This document shows, one piece after another, positions 35,332 through 48,512 of a stretch of DNA of 64,000 nucleotides. Source of the stretch: Planctomycetota bacterium. GTDB lineage: Bacteria; Planctomycetota; J058. Position 1 is the first letter of the stretch, and every line of letters starts with the position of its first letter. Position numbers and translations under genes: made by a program. The stretch spans positions 159,768-223,767 of the forward strand of contig JAMLIC010000010.1 of assembly GCA_023954375.1 (NCBI GenBank). Reading direction: 5' to 3'. The notes beneath the pieces were generated by a model. That model was not told the DNA's origin and ran no database searches. It saw only the letters and a program-made list of their open reading frames with translations.

Positions 35332-38079
35332 ATGCTCGGATTCCCCGCTCCGCCGCCCTCCGCCCACGTGCTCCTCGACGTCCACGGCGTCGTGGTCGGC
35401 GTCGCTCCGGGCTGGCCCGAGCTCGCCGCCGCCGCGGGGCTCCCTCCGACCGCGCTCGCGCCCGGCGCGCGATACGTCGAGCGCATGACGGCGGCGCTCC
35501 AGACCGGGCCCGCGGCGGCGGCCCTGGCGCGCGCCATCGAGGTCGTCCTCGGCGGGGCGCCGCGGGCGGACTTGACGCTCGACACGGGGGCCGGCCGCGC
35601 CCTGACCGTCCGCGCGCAGCGGCTCGGGGACCACGCGCTCGTCGAGCACCTCGATGGGACCGCGGCGGCCGCCCACACACGCGAGCTGCACTTCCTCCGG
35701 GAGACCGTGGAGCGCTGCCCCGATGCCGTCGCCGTGATCGACCCGGCGGGCGTGTACCTGTACCAGAACGCCGCCCATCGGCGGCTGATCGGCTACCCGG
35801 ACGAGGCGCTCGGCGGGCGCACCCCGGCGATCCACATGGGGGAGGAGGTGTTCGACCGAGTCGCCCGGGAGCTGGTCGCCGCCGGCCGCTTCGCAGGGGA
35901 GGTCGTCTCCCGCGCGGCGGACGGCGCGGCGCTGGAGCTGGAGCTCGAGGCCTTCGTCGTCCGCGACGAGGCTGGACGGCCCATCTGCTACGTCGGGTTC
36001 AAGCGCGACCTGCGCGACCGCCGCCGCGCCGAGCGCGCGCTGCGGGACACCGAGGCCCGCCTTCAGGAGGTCGCGGCGAGCATCCCGGGGGTCGTCTACC
36101 AGTTCGAGCTCCACCCGGACGGCTCCCAGCGGTTCCCGTTCATCAGCCAGGGGGTGGGGCCGATGCTCGGCGTCGAGGCGGAGCGGATCCTCCGCGACGC
36201 CGGGGCCGCCCTCGAGCTCATCGTCCCCGACGACCGCGAGACCTTCGCCCGCGCGGTCGAGGCGTCCGCGCGGACCCTGGAGACCTTCCGCCTCGAGTTC
36301 CGGGTCGCGCTGCCCTCGGGCGAGGTGCGCTGGCTGCACGCGACCTCGCGGCCCTCGCGGCGGCCCGGCGAGGTGGTCCTTTGGAACGGAGTGTTCCTCG
36401 ACATCACCGCGCGCAAGCAGGTCGAGGAGGAGCTGCAGCGCGCCAAGGAGGCGGCGGAGGCGGCCACGCTCGCCAAGTCGCGCTTCCTCGCCACCATGAG
36501 CCACGAGATCCGCACCCCCATGAACGCGGTGATCGGCATGTCCGCGCTGCTGCTCGACACCCCCCTCACGCCCGAGCAGCGGGAGTGCGCCGAGCTCATC
36601 CGCACCAGCGGCGACGCGCTCCTGCAGCTGATCGACGACATCCTCGACGTCTCCAAGATCGAGTCCGGCCGCATGGACCTCGAGCGGCAGGCGTTCGACG
36701 TGCGCGCCTGCCTGGCGGGCGCGGTCGACCTCCTCGCCCCGCGCGCGGGCGAGAAGGACCTCGAGCTCGCCACGGACGTGGACCCCGGGGTGCCCCGGCG
36801 CGTCCTCGGGGACGCCGTGCGGCTGCGGCAGGTGCTCGTGAACCTGATCGGCAACGCGGTGAAGTTCACGGAGCGGGGCGCGGTGCGGGTGGTGGCGCGC
36901 GCCCGCACGCTCCCGCCGCCACCGGGCGAGCCGGCCCCCGAGCGGCCGCGCCACGAGCTCGCCTTCAGCATCGTCGACACCGGGATCGGGATCCCGCCGC
37001 ACCACCTCGACCGCCTGTTCCTGTCGTTCAGCCAGGTCGACGCCTCGACCAGCAGACGCTTCGGCGGGACCGGCCTCGGGCTGGCGATCAGCCAGGGCCT
37101 CGTCGAGCTCATGGGTGGCGCGCTGACCGTCGAGAGCCAGCCCGGCCGCGGCTCGACGTTCTCGTTCACCATCGTGGTGGAGGGGGCCGAGGTCGGCGAC
37201 CCCGAGCCGCAGCCCTCCCCGGCCCTCGCGGCCGGCGCCCTCCGACGCGACCTGGCCGCCGCGCACCCCCTGAAGGTCCTCGTCGCCGAGGACAACGTCG
37301 TCAACCAGCAGGTCATCCTCCGCCTGCTCGGGCGGCTGGGCTACGCGGCGGACGTGGTCGGCGACGGGCGCGAGGTGCTCGACGCCCTCTCGCGGCGGAG
37401 GTACGACGTCGTCCTCATGGACGTCCAGATGCCCGGCATGGACGGGCTCGAGGCGGCTCGACGCATAACCCGCGCCGCCCCCGACGGCCGCCCCTGGCTC
37501 GTCGCCCTGACGGCCGGGGCCATGCACGGCGATCGCGAGCGCTGCCTCGAGGCGGGCATGGACGACTACGTGAGCAAGCCCGTGCGGATCGAGGAGCTCC
37601 AGGCGGCCCTCGTACGCTGCGAGCGGCGGCGCCGCCCGAGCCCCCGCGCCGCTGACGTCACCTCTGCTCACGACGACGGCCCCGAGGGCGAGGACGCGGC
37701 GATCGACCGGCGCGTCCTCGACCGCCTCCGCTTCACCGTGGGTGAGGGCGTCGACGTGGCCACCGAGCTGACTGACCTGTTCCTCGCCGACGCGCCGCCC
37801 ATGCTCCAGGCGCTCTCGGACGCCGTCGCGGGCGGGGACCTCTCCGGGGTGATCCGGCAGGCGCACGGCCTCAAGGGGAGCTGCGCCAGCCTCGGGGCGA
37901 CGGGCATGGCCCGTCGCTGCCACGCGCTCGAAGAGGCCGCCCGGGCGGGGCGACGGGCGGATCTCGCGGTCGAGGTCGAGCGGCTCCGGGAAGAGTTCGT
38001 TCGGGTTCAGGTCGACCTCGCCACCTTCAGGAAACGCCTGGCTGGCGGGGGCGCGGCCGGAGACGGGACAGTACAGTAG
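35332..38079 (+). CDS. hybrid histidine kinase (PAS-PAS-HisKA-HATPase-REC-HPt)
   Basis: 915 residues, ATG 35332 after AGGGAG. Two or three PAS domains occupy residues about 1-370, with no membrane helices, so the sensor is cytoplasmic. HisKA has [18 protein letters not shown] with the phospho-accepting His near residue 390, and HATPase has [11 protein letters not shown]. The receiver domain (from about 645) has Asp in [10 protein letters not shown]. HPt has His in [14 protein letters not shown] near residue 845. All elements of a His-Asp-His relay are in one chain, so only the final response regulator is missing. No such regulator is encoded next door. Confidence 0.93.
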   Translation: MLGFPAPPPSAHVLLDVHGVVVGVAPGWPELAAAAGLPPTALAPGARYVERMTAALQTGPAAAALARAIEVVLGGAPRADLTLDTGAGRALTVRAQRLGDHALVEHLDGTAAAAHTRELHFLRETVERCPDAVAVIDPAGVYLYQNAAHRRLIGYPDEALGGRTPAIHMGEEVFDRVARELVAAGRFAGEVVSRAADGAALELELEAFVVRDEAGRPICYVGFKRDLRDRRRAERALRDTEARLQEVAASIPGVVYQFELHPDGSQRFPFISQGVGPMLGVEAERILRDAGAALELIVPDDRETFARAVEASARTLETFRLEFRVALPSGEVRWLHATSRPSRRPGEVVLWNGVFLDITARKQVEEELQRAKEAAEAATLAKSRFLATMSHEIRTPMNAVIGMSALLLDTPLTPEQRECAELIRTSGDALLQLIDDILDVSKIESGRMDLERQAFDVRACLAGAVDLLAPRAGEKDLELATDVDPGVPRRVLGDAVRLRQVLVNLIGNAVKFTERGAVRVVARARTLPPPPGEPAPERPRHELAFSIVDTGIGIPPHHLDRLFLSFSQVDASTSRRFGGTGLGLAISQGLVELMGGALTVESQPGRGSTFSFTIVVEGAEVGDPEPQPSPALAAGALRRDLAAAHPLKVLVAEDNVVNQQVILRLLGRLGYAADVVGDGREVLDALSRRRYDVVLMDVQMPGMDGLEAARRITRAAPDGRPWLVALTAGAMHGDRERCLEAGMDDYVSKPVRIEELQAALVRCERRRRPSPRAADVTSAHDDGPEGEDAAIDRRVLDRLRFTVGEGVDVATELTDLFLADAPPMLQALSDAVAGGDLSGVIRQAHGLKGSCASLGATGMARRCHALEEAARAGRRADLAVEVERLREEFVRVQVDLATFRKRLAGGGAAGDGTVQ

Positions 38080-38121
38080 GGGGGCCAGGGACGGCGGAGC
38101 CCGGCCAGGGAGGCTCGTGAC

Positions 38122-41100
38122 GTGGGCGGAGGACCCCCCGAGAGCGGCGGCGCCTCGCCCATGATGGGGCGCCAGGGGCCGCAGGCCTCGCCCGACGGCG
38201 CGGCGAGCCGCGCCCTCCTCGAGACGATCGGCGTCACCTACACCTTGCACCCGCGCACCGGCGCGCTCCACCGGCTGGGCGCTCGGTCGGAGGAGCTGCT
38301 CGGCGGGCCGACCGACCGCGTCCGCGCGGCGGGGGGCTGGGGGACCCTGGTGCATCCGCTCGACCGCGAGCGGGTCGAGGCCGCCCTGGACGCCCTCTGC
38401 GCCGCGTCCCCGGGGCACCCGACCCTGGACCTCGAGCATCGCCTGATCCGGCTCGACGGCCGGACCGTGGCGGTGAGGAACCTGGCGCGGCGCGCCGGGG
38501 AGGACCTCGTCGAGGGGCTCCTCCTCAGGGCCGACCCACCCCCGGCCGCATCGGCGCCGGGACATCTCCCGCGCGAGCTCCTGGTGCGCGCCCTCGATGC
38601 GCTGCCGCTCCCCGCGTTCGTCGAGGAGGGCGGCGGTGAGGGGCGCTTGCTCGCGGTGAACCTGGCGCTCTGCGACCTGCTGCGGTCGCAACGGGACGCG
38701 CTCCTCGCGGCGCCCGACGCCCTGGGCGAGCTCCTGGGCCACCGCGGCGCGCGCCGCGAGGGCGCGCCGTTCGAGGTCGAGGGGCGGATCGGCGCGACGA
38801 CCGGCGCGGCGCGGTCGGCCCGGGCCGTGAAGGCGCCCTTCCGTGACGGTGCCGGCCGCCTCTTCCTGGTCGGCGTCGTCCACGGCGCCCCGGAGGGCTC
38901 CGGGCTCGAGGCGGAGCCGGTCCGCGGCCGCGAGTTCCTGGCGAAGGTCCTCGACGCCGTGGCCGACCCGATCTTCGTCAAGGACGAGCGGCACCGGTGG
39001 GTCGTCTTCAACCGGGCCTTCGAGGAGCTCATGGGGCGCCGCCGGGAGGACCTCCTCGGCCGCTCGGACTACGACTTCTTCCCGCGCGAGGAGGCGGACG
39101 TCTTCTGGGCCCAGGACGAGGTGGTCTTCCGCAGCGGCGAGGTGAACGAGAACGAGGAGAGCCTCACGGACGCCCGCGGGCGCCGCCACGTCATCGTCAC
39201 GAAGAAGCAGGCCTTCACCGAATCCGACGGGCGCCGGGTCCTCGTGGGCGTGATCCGCGACGTGACCGAGCGGCTCGCCGCCGAGCAGGCCCTGCGCCAG
39301 AGCGAGGAGCGCTTCCGGGCGATCTTCAACCAGGGCCCGCTCGGCATGGCCATCCTGGACCTCGGGCTCCGGCTGCGGCGCGTCAACGACATGCTCTGCC
39401 GCATGCTCGCGGCGGAGGAGAGCGACCTCGTCGGCCGCGGGCTGCACGAGCTCACACATCCCGACGACCGCTCGGCCGCAGACGACACGGCCGAGCACCT
39501 CCTCTCGGGGGCCCTGACCGCGCGCAAGAGCGAGCGCCGGTGCCTGCGGCGCGACGGGGGGGTCCTGTGGGCCTCGCTCACGCTGTCGGTCATCTGCGAC
39601 CACGAGGGCGAGCCGCTGCACTTCCTGGCCATGGTCGAGGACGTGGGCGAGCGGAAGCGGGCGGAGGCGGCGCTGCTCGAGGCCCGCGACGCGGCCCTGC
39701 AGAGCGCCCAGGCGAAGTCGCGCTTCCTGGCCAACGTGAGCCACGAGATCCGCACCCCGCTCAACGCGGTCATCGGCATGACGGGGCTCCTCCTCGACGG
39801 CCGCCTCGACGACGAGCAGCGCGAGTGCGCGGAGCTGATCCGCTCCAGCGGCGACGCGTTGCTGACGCTGCTCAACGACATCCTCGACTTCTCGAAGCTG
39901 GAGAGCGACCGGGTGGAGCTCGAGCGCCGGCCGCTGCTGGTGCGAGACTGCGTGGAGGAGTCGCTCGACCTCGTGGCCACGCGGGCCGCCGAGAAGGAGC
40001 TCGAGCTCGTGCACCTGATCGACCCGGGCGTGCCCGCGGCCCTGATCGGCGACTCGGCTCGCCTGCGGCAGGTCCTCATCAACCTCCTCAGCAACGCGGT
40101 CAAGTTCACCGAGCGCGGCCTCGTCCAGCTCGAGGTGGCCAGCCAGCGGCTCGACGGCGACGCCCACGAGGTCCGCTTCACCGTCTCGGACACGGGGCCC
40201 GGGATCCCGGCGGAGCGCCTGGACCGCCTGTTCCAGTCGTTCAGCCAGGTCGACGCGTCCACCACGCGCCAGTACGGCGGCACGGGCCTCGGCCTGGCGA
40301 TCAGCCGCCGGCTCGTCGAGCTCATGGGCGGCCGCATGTGGGTCGAGAGCGTCTTCGGGCGCGGCTCCGCGTTCCACTTCACGGTCGCCGCGCTGGATGC
40401 CGAGTCCCTGGGTCTGGGCGGGCGGGAGGCGCCCGACGAGGCGCTCGTGGGGCGCCGCCTCCTCGTCGTCGACGACGTCCAGGCCGTGCGCCTCCTGGTC
40501 GCCCGGCAGGCGGTCGCCTGGGGGATGCAGGCCGACGAGGCCTCCGCCGTCGAGGAGGCCCTCGAGCGCCTGCGGGCCGGCGAGGCCTACGACGCCCTCG
40601 TCGTCGACCGCGGGCTCCCCGCCGCCGACCTCGCCGAGGCCGCGCGGGACCTGCTCGGGGCGACCTGCCCGCCCGTCGTGCTCATGACGCCGTTCGGGCG
40701 GGTGGGCTCGGAGCGGCACCGGGCGCTGTTCCAGGCGCAGGTCACGAAGCCCATCAAGCTGGGCCAGCTGCGGGCGACGCTGTCGCGGCTGCTCTCGGGC
40801 CAGCGCCCCGCGAGCGACGAGGCCCCGCGCGCCGACGCGGACCTCGCCCGCAGGCTGCCGCTGCACATCCTCGTGGTGGACGACAACGCCGTGAACCTGC
40901 GCGTCGCCGTGCGCCTCCTCGAGCGCCTCGGCTACCGCGCCGACGTGGCGGCGAGCGGCCTCGAGGCGCTCGCCGCGCTCCAGCGCCAGCCGTACGACCT
41001 GGTCCTGCTCGACGTCCAGATGCCGGGGCTGGACGGGCTCGAGGTCGCCCGACGCGTCCGCGCCCTCGGCGGCCCGCGGCCCCGGCTCGTGGCCCTGACG

Positions 41101-41643
41101 GCCGACGTCCTCCACGGCGACCGCGAGCGCTGCCTCGCCGCCGGGATGGACGACTTCATGGGCAAGCCCGTGCGGGTGGACCAGCTGCGGGCCACGATCG
41201 AGCGCGCCGGCCTGGCCTTGGCGAGCCCGCCCCCCGAGTCCGGACCCGCGTCCGGCTCGGCGCCCGGCGAGGCGCCGCCGCTCGACGAGGAAGCGATCTC
41301 GCGGCTCCGCGTCCTGTCGGACGACGGCGGCGAGCGCGCGGTCGCGGAGCTCTACGCGCTGCTGCTCCGGGACGCGCCCGCCCGGGTCGCCGAGATGCAC
41401 GCCGCCGCCGCCCGCCAGGACCCGGGCGAGGTCCTGCGCCTCGCGCACGGCCTCCGCGGCGGGGGCGACAACCTGGGCGCGTGCCTCGTCCGCGACGCGG
41501 CCGCGGCCCTCGAGGAGGCGGCCGCCCGGGCGGTCGCGGGCGAGGCGCGGTCGGACCTCGCCGCCCCGATCGCGAGCCTCGAGCAGGCCATCGAGCGCAC
41601 GCGTGGCGTCGCCACCCGGCGCTTCGGCCTGCCGATCGCCTGA
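38122..41643 (+). CDS. hybrid histidine kinase (PAS-HisKA-HATPase-REC-REC-HPt)
   Basis: 1173 residues from GTG 38122 with GGGAGG upstream, 42 bp after the preceding kinase gene, so probably one operon. PAS domains occupy the first 500 residues; the middle one has FVKDERHRWVVFNRAFEEL. HisKA has FLANVSHEIRTPLNAVIG with His about 540, and HATPase has [11 protein letters not shown]. Two receiver domains follow: the first with ALVVDRGLP as the phosphoacceptor site and otherwise diverged, the second canonical with LLDVQMPGLDG. HPt has RLAHGLRGGGDNLG. The kinase core is clearly paralogous to its neighbour, but the PAS regions are not, which suggests duplication with new sensing inputs. Confidence 0.93.
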   Translation: MGGGPPESGGASPMMGRQGPQASPDGAASRALLETIGVTYTLHPRTGALHRLGARSEELLGGPTDRVRAAGGWGTLVHPLDRERVEAALDALCAASPGHPTLDLEHRLIRLDGRTVAVRNLARRAGEDLVEGLLLRADPPPAASAPGHLPRELLVRALDALPLPAFVEEGGGEGRLLAVNLALCDLLRSQRDALLAAPDALGELLGHRGARREGAPFEVEGRIGATTGAARSARAVKAPFRDGAGRLFLVGVVHGAPEGSGLEAEPVRGREFLAKVLDAVADPIFVKDERHRWVVFNRAFEELMGRRREDLLGRSDYDFFPREEADVFWAQDEVVFRSGEVNENEESLTDARGRRHVIVTKKQAFTESDGRRVLVGVIRDVTERLAAEQALRQSEERFRAIFNQGPLGMAILDLGLRLRRVNDMLCRMLAAEESDLVGRGLHELTHPDDRSAADDTAEHLLSGALTARKSERRCLRRDGGVLWASLTLSVICDHEGEPLHFLAMVEDVGERKRAEAALLEARDAALQSAQAKSRFLANVSHEIRTPLNAVIGMTGLLLDGRLDDEQRECAELIRSSGDALLTLLNDILDFSKLESDRVELERRPLLVRDCVEESLDLVATRAAEKELELVHLIDPGVPAALIGDSARLRQVLINLLSNAVKFTERGLVQLEVASQRLDGDAHEVRFTVSDTGPGIPAERLDRLFQSFSQVDASTTRQYGGTGLGLAISRRLVELMGGRMWVESVFGRGSAFHFTVAALDAESLGLGGREAPDEALVGRRLLVVDDVQAVRLLVARQAVAWGMQADEASAVEEALERLRAGEAYDALVVDRGLPAADLAEAARDLLGATCPPVVLMTPFGRVGSERHRALFQAQVTKPIKLGQLRATLSRLLSGQRPASDEAPRADADLARRLPLHILVVDDNAVNLRVAVRLLERLGYRADVAASGLEALAALQRQPYDLVLLDVQMPGLDGLEVARRVRALGGPRPRLVALTADVLHGDRERCLAAGMDDFMGKPVRVDQLRATIERAGLALASPPPESGPASGSAPGEAPPLDEEAISRLRVLSDDGGERAVAELYALLLRDAPARVAEMHAAAARQDPGEVLRLAHGLRGGGDNLGACLVRDAAAALEEAAARAVAGEARSDLAAPIASLEQAIERTRGVATRRFGLPIA

Positions 41644-41700
41644 CCCGCGCCCACCACCGGCGCGGCCGTCGCTCGGCGGGCGACAATGGGCGGCGACCTC

Positions 41701-42594
41701 ATGAGCGCCCCCTCGCCGCCCCACGCCGAGCCGCCGCCCGACCGGCCACCCGACCGGCCACCCGACCGGCCACCCGACCCGACTCCTGACCCGACTCCTG
41801 ACCCCATGCGGACCGAGGTGGTGCACCTGCCGCCGCAGGTCACGCGGCTCGTGGTCCTCGGCGACCCGCACGGGGACATCATCGGCCTCGAGGAGGTGCT
41901 CGCCCGGGAGGCCGGCCCGCACGTCGCCGTGCTCTCGGCCGGCGACAACGTCGGCTACCTCGACGCCGTGACCTCGTCGCACCTCGTGGCCACCCTCGCC
42001 GCGCGGGGGATCCCGAGCGTCCGGGGCAACCACGAGGCGTGGAGCGAGGGAGGGCGCCTGTTCCTCGGCCCGGCGGGGGCGCCCCGGCAGCTCACGCCCG
42101 AGGCCCAGGCGTGGTGCGAGGCGCTGCCCTATCGGCTGAAGGTGGTGGCGGCCGCGCTCCCCGGGCTGCGCATCCATCTGGTCCACTCGTTCGACGACTG
42201 GTCGTACGTCGACCCCGACTCGGCCGAGCGGCTCGCCGACATAGAGCAGGCCGACGTGGTCTTCTGCGGCCACACGCACCGACCGGCCGTCTACATCGTC
42301 GAGCGGGGGTCCCGTCGCGCGCGGGTCAAGCGCCTGGACGCCCGCAGCCGCAAGGGGGTGGACGTCCGCTGGACCCCCGCCGCCCGGTTCGTCGTCGACG
42401 CCGGCTCGCTCGGACGGCCGAGCGTCCCTCGCCTGGGCCCGTGCCTCGAGCGCGGCACCTACGCGGCCTTCGACCTCGTGACCCGCACCTTCGAGCTGCG
42501 GTCGATCGACAAGACGCCCCGCATCCAGGCCCTCATGGAGCGCTTCCTGGGCCAGGCCCCGCCCGGCCCGGGAGGGCCCGACGGCGAATCCTGA
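41701..42594 (+). CDS. metallophosphoesterase with variable Pro-rich N-terminus
   Basis: About 297 residues; ATG 41686, 41701 and 41806 are all possible and none has a good ribosome site. The catalytic core has VVLGDPHGDIIGLEEV, SAGDNVGYLD, RGNHEAWSEG and FCGHTHRPAVY, all calcineurin-like motifs with GDPHGD replacing the more usual GDIHGN. VVDAGSLGRPSVPR closes the fold. It resembles the phosphodiesterase at 10238 only in the superfamily. About 35 N-terminal residues consist of PPDR and PTPD repeats. Substrate is unknown. Confidence 0.87.
   Translation: MSAPSPPHAEPPPDRPPDRPPDRPPDPTPDPTPDPMRTEVVHLPPQVTRLVVLGDPHGDIIGLEEVLAREAGPHVAVLSAGDNVGYLDAVTSSHLVATLAARGIPSVRGNHEAWSEGGRLFLGPAGAPRQLTPEAQAWCEALPYRLKVVAAALPGLRIHLVHSFDDWSYVDPDSAERLADIEQADVVFCGHTHRPAVYIVERGSRRARVKRLDARSRKGVDVRWTPAARFVVDAGSLGRPSVPRLGPCLERGTYAAFDLVTRTFELRSIDKTPRIQALMERFLGQAPPGPGGPDGES
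41739..41803 (+). repeat. two adjoining 12-bp tandem repeats
   Basis: Three copies of CGACCGGCCACC (41739-41774) and two of CGACTCCTGACC (41780-41803) encode the PPDR and PTPD repeats of the phosphoesterase. The copies are exact. Confidence 0.92.
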
Positions 42595-42741
42595 CGCCGC
42601 GATCAGCACCACGAGCAGGGCGGACCTCGTCACGAACATGAGCCTAACCTGGGCCACCGATATCTCCGGGCGCCTCCCGCCGGCCGGGCTCATCCCGTGG
42701 ACGTCGGTGGGGCCAGGTAGCCTCCGGGGTTCGAGGAGCCC

Positions 42742-45630
<2,889 letters not shown>

Positions 45631-45635
45631 CCGTG

Positions 45636-45658
45636 ACCGGCGCCGGCGGCCGGTTTTT
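45636..45658 (+). terminator. intrinsic terminator of mutS
   Basis: ACCGGC and GCCGGT pair around a seven-base loop six bases beyond the mutS stop and are followed by a run of five T. It is the only textbook Rho-independent terminator I found in the window. Confidence 0.75.
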
Positions 45659-45753
45659 ACCGTTCCACGACGGAGTCCCGGCCGGCGCGTACGTCCTGGT
45701 GACAGGCGAAGCGCCTCATCTCCTAGTGTCTTCAGGCCCTGGAGGTGAGCCCC

Positions 45754-47265
45754 GTGTCCTCGCGCCCCGTCCTCGTCGCCGCGCTCCTGCTGGTCGCGGC
45801 CGGCGCCGCCGCGCCGGCCCGCGCGGACGTGGTGCGCCTGACGTCCGGGGGCGTCGTCCGCGGGCAGGTGGTCTCCGAGACGCGCACCGAGGTCGTCGTG
45901 CGCACGGCGAGCGGCACGGCGGTGATCCCGCGGCGCGAGGTGGAGGCGATCGAGCGCGACGGGACCGGCCCCGACGACGCGGTCGTCGCGCTCGAGGCCG
46001 AGTACCGCCGCCGCCTCGCCGCGATCGACCGGAGCGACGCCGAGGCCCGCTACGCGCTGGGGCTCTGGCTCAAGGCCCGGGGCGCGAAGGCGCTGGCGCG
46101 GCGCGAGTTCGAGGCCGCCGTGGCGCTGGACCCCGCGCACAGGTTCGCCCGCGAGGAGCTGGGCGCCCGCGGCGGCGCCGGGCGGACGGCGCCGGGGGCG
46201 ACCCCGGCCGGCGCGGCGCTCGTCGCCGGGCCGGAGGTCGGGGCCGCGCTCTCGGTCGTGCGCGCCGGCGGCCCGGCCGAGGCGCTGGCGCTGGCCTGGC
46301 GGACCCTCGACGCCCTCGACGTCTCGGCGCGGCCGGCCCTGGCCGCGGCCCTGCACGAGGTCGAGCGCGACCTGCGGCGAGAGCTCGAGCGCGCGGCGCG
46401 GCGCGGCCGCGACCTGCTGGCGCGGCAGGGCCCGGAGGCCGCGCGCCTGCGGGCGCTCGAGCGCTGGCGCGCGGAGCGCGACGAGGCGCTGGCCGCGGTC
46501 GCCGCGGGCCAGCCGGCCGCCGCCGTCGAGCGGGCGCGCGCCGCCTGGGCGCAGGTCGACGCCCTGCAGCGCCGCGACCTGCGCCCGGTCCTCGAGCTCG
46601 AGCCCGAGGCCGCCGCGGCCGTCCGGCGCGCCCTGCTCTCCGCCCGCGCCCGGCTGGCCGTCCTCCTGGCGGCGCTCGACGTGCGCGGGCTCGCGTCGGA
46701 CGACCCCCCGCCCGAGCTGCCCGCGCCGGCGCTGGCCCTCCTGGCGGCCCGCGCCGGCGACGTCGCCGCCGCGGACCTCGGCCCGTGGGACGCCGCGCTC
46801 GTCGAGCGGCTCGGCTGGGAGCGCGTCCTGGCCCACAACGTGGCCGTCGTCCGGTCGGCGCCGCCGGCCCACCGGCCGACCCCGGACGAGCTCGAGCAGG
46901 TGCGGCTGACCAACGAGCACCGCCTGGCCCTCGGGCGCCCGCCGCTCGAGCTCGACCTGCGCCTGGTGAGCGCGGCCCGGGGCCACGCGGACGACATGGC
47001 TCGCCTGGGCTTCTTCGACCACGCGTCCCCCGTCCCGGGCTGCGAGTCGCCGCACGACCGGCTGGCCCGGGCCGGCTACGCGGGCGCGGGCGGCGAGAAC
47101 ATCGCCCTCGGCCCGGACGCCGCCCGCGCGGCCCACGAGCAGTGGGTCGGCAGCCCCGCGCATCACCGCAACCTGCTCGACCCGGCCTGGCGCGCGGTCG
47201 GCGTCGGGCGGGCTGGCCGGCTCTGGACGCAGTGCTTCGGCGTGGAGAGCGCGCTCGACCGGTAG
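45754..47265 (+). CDS. secreted CAP/SCP-domain protein with repeat N-terminus
   Basis: 503 residues. GTG 45754 has GGAGG eight bases upstream; GTG 45745 overlaps that site and is unlikely. A signal peptide ends APARA. A short beta segment (DVVRLTSGGVVRGQVV) resembles the start of Sm-like/HflX envelope domains. The middle is Ala/Arg-rich helix. The C-terminal 130 residues are a CAP domain with the conserved strand/His motif RGHADDMARLGFFDHASP, NIALG and SPAHHRNLLDPAWRAVGVG. CAP proteins in bacteria bind lipids or peptidoglycan, or are of unknown role. The CAP His/Glu tetrad appears complete. It starts a three-gene operon with the VOC and SDR genes. Confidence 0.85.
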   Translation: MSSRPVLVAALLLVAAGAAAPARADVVRLTSGGVVRGQVVSETRTEVVVRTASGTAVIPRREVEAIERDGTGPDDAVVALEAEYRRRLAAIDRSDAEARYALGLWLKARGAKALARREFEAAVALDPAHRFAREELGARGGAGRTAPGATPAGAALVAGPEVGAALSVVRAGGPAEALALAWRTLDALDVSARPALAAALHEVERDLRRELERAARRGRDLLARQGPEAARLRALERWRAERDEALAAVAAGQPAAAVERARAAWAQVDALQRRDLRPVLELEPEAAAAVRRALLSARARLAVLLAALDVRGLASDDPPPELPAPALALLAARAGDVAAADLGPWDAALVERLGWERVLAHNVAVVRSAPPAHRPTPDELEQVRLTNEHRLALGRPPLELDLRLVSAARGHADDMARLGFFDHASPVPGCESPHDRLARAGYAGAGGENIALGPDAARAAHEQWVGSPAHHRNLLDPAWRAVGVGRAGRLWTQCFGVESALDR

Positions 47266-47284
47266 TCGCCGGCGAGGAGGCTGC

Positions 47285-47680
47285 ATGCGGCTGGGCTGGA
47301 CGATCCTCTACGTGCGCGACGTGGCGCGCGCGGTCGAGTTCTACGAGCGCGCGTTCGGGCTCACGCGCCGCTTCCTGCACCCGGGCGGCGGCTACGCGGA
47401 GCTCGAGACGGGCGCCACCGCGCTGGCGTTCGTCTCGCACGCGCAGGCGCGCGAGAGCCTCGGCGGGGAGTTCGTCCCGAGCGACCCCGGGCGGCCGCCG
47501 CTCGGGTTCGAGGTCGCCTTCGTCACGGCGGACGTCCAGGCGGCCTACGAGCTGGCGGTCGCCGCCGGGGCGGCCCCGGCGCTCGCGCCCACGGCGAAGC
47601 CCTGGGGCCAGGTCGTCTCCTACGTGCGCGACCCGGACGGGGTCCTGGTCGAGCTCGCGAGCCCGGTGCAGGGGGCCTGA
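47285..47680 (+). CDS. VOC/glyoxalase-fold protein
   Basis: 131 residues, ATG 47285 after GAGGAGG, 19 bp after the CAP gene and touching the next start. The betaalphabetabetabeta module is recognisable: LYVRDVARAVEFYERAFG at the N-terminus and VSYVRDPDGVLVELASPV at the C-terminus. The Glu in VELASPV and a His are in the metal-ligand places of glyoxalase-like enzymes, but a complete metal site cannot be proven by eye. Members act as dioxygenases, lyases, or resistance-binding proteins. It probably acts with the adjacent dehydrogenase on a small carbonyl compound. Confidence 0.85.
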   Translation: MRLGWTILYVRDVARAVEFYERAFGLTRRFLHPGGGYAELETGATALAFVSHAQARESLGGEFVPSDPGRPPLGFEVAFVTADVQAAYELAVAAGAAPALAPTAKPWGQVVSYVRDPDGVLVELASPVQGA

Positions 47681-48448
47681 GTGGAGCTCCAGCTCGCGGG
47701 GGCGCGGGCCCTGGTCACGGGGGGCAGCCGCGGGATCGGCCGGGCGATCGCCGCCGCCCTGGCCGCCGAGGGCGCGCGCGTGGCGATCGCCGCCCGCGGG
47801 GCCGAGGACCTGGCGGCGACGGCCGAGGACCTGCGCGCGCGCGGGGCCGAGGTCGTGACCGTGCGCGCCGACGTCTCGACCGAGGTCGGCGCGACGGCGG
47901 CCGTCGACGAGGCCGTCGCGGCGCTCGGCGGCCTGGACGCCCTGGTGAACAACGCCGGCGGCTCGCTCGGCGCCGGCGCCTTCGACAAGGCGACGCCCGC
48001 GCAGTGGCAGCAGGTGCTCGACCTCAACCTGATGGCGACGGTCTGGTGCAGCCGGCGCGCGGTCGAGGCCATGCCCCCCGAGGGCGGCGCGATCGTGCAC
48101 ATCTCGTCGATCTGCGGGCGCGAGTACTGCACGAGCGCCCCCTACGTCGCGGCCAAGGCCGCGGTCATCGGCCTCGGCAAGGAGATGGCGCGCGACCTCG
48201 CGCCGCGGGGCATCCGGGTCAACGTGGTGGCCCCGGGCTCGATCCTGTTCCCCGGCGGCTCGTGGGATCGCCGCCAGCGCGACCGGCCCGAGCTCATCCA
48301 GCACATGCTGGCGCACGAGCTCCCCTTCGGCCGCTTCGGCACGCCCGACGAGGTCGGGCCGCTCGTGGCGTTCCTCTGCTCGCCGCGCGCCGCGTGGGTC
48401 TCGGGCGCCTGCATCCCCGTCGACGGCGCCCAGGGGCGCGCCTTCTGA
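47681..48448 (+). CDS. short-chain dehydrogenase/reductase
   Basis: 255 residues, GTG 47681 directly after the VOC stop. It has Rossmann GGSRGIGRA, NNAGG, catalytic Ser in HISSICGREY and the Tyr-Lys pair in YVAAK, then RVNVVAPGSI. The C-terminus WVSGACIPVDGAQGRAF is the standard SDR ending. NADP is suggested by AIAARG after the second beta strand. Substrate is unknown; sequence is closest to 3-oxoacyl-ACP reductase-like oxidoreductases. A short relic resembling its 3' end is found at about 51810. Confidence 0.92.
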   Translation: MELQLAGARALVTGGSRGIGRAIAAALAAEGARVAIAARGAEDLAATAEDLRARGAEVVTVRADVSTEVGATAAVDEAVAALGGLDALVNNAGGSLGAGAFDKATPAQWQQVLDLNLMATVWCSRRAVEAMPPEGGAIVHISSICGREYCTSAPYVAAKAAVIGLGKEMARDLAPRGIRVNVVAPGSILFPGGSWDRRQRDRPELIQHMLAHELPFGRFGTPDEVGPLVAFLCSPRAAWVSGACIPVDGAQGRAF

Positions 48449-48512
48449 TCGCGCGAGCGCGCCGATCGTCCTGACGGCGAGCGCGGTGCCCTCACGTCTC
48501 CCTCCGCGGCCA

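Noticed and set aside
42541..42640. A signal-peptide-like N-terminus (MFVTRSALLVVLIAASGFAV) on the minus strand
   Set aside because: The frame continues antisense through the phosphoesterase gene without protein character. A gene fossil is possible but cannot be supported.
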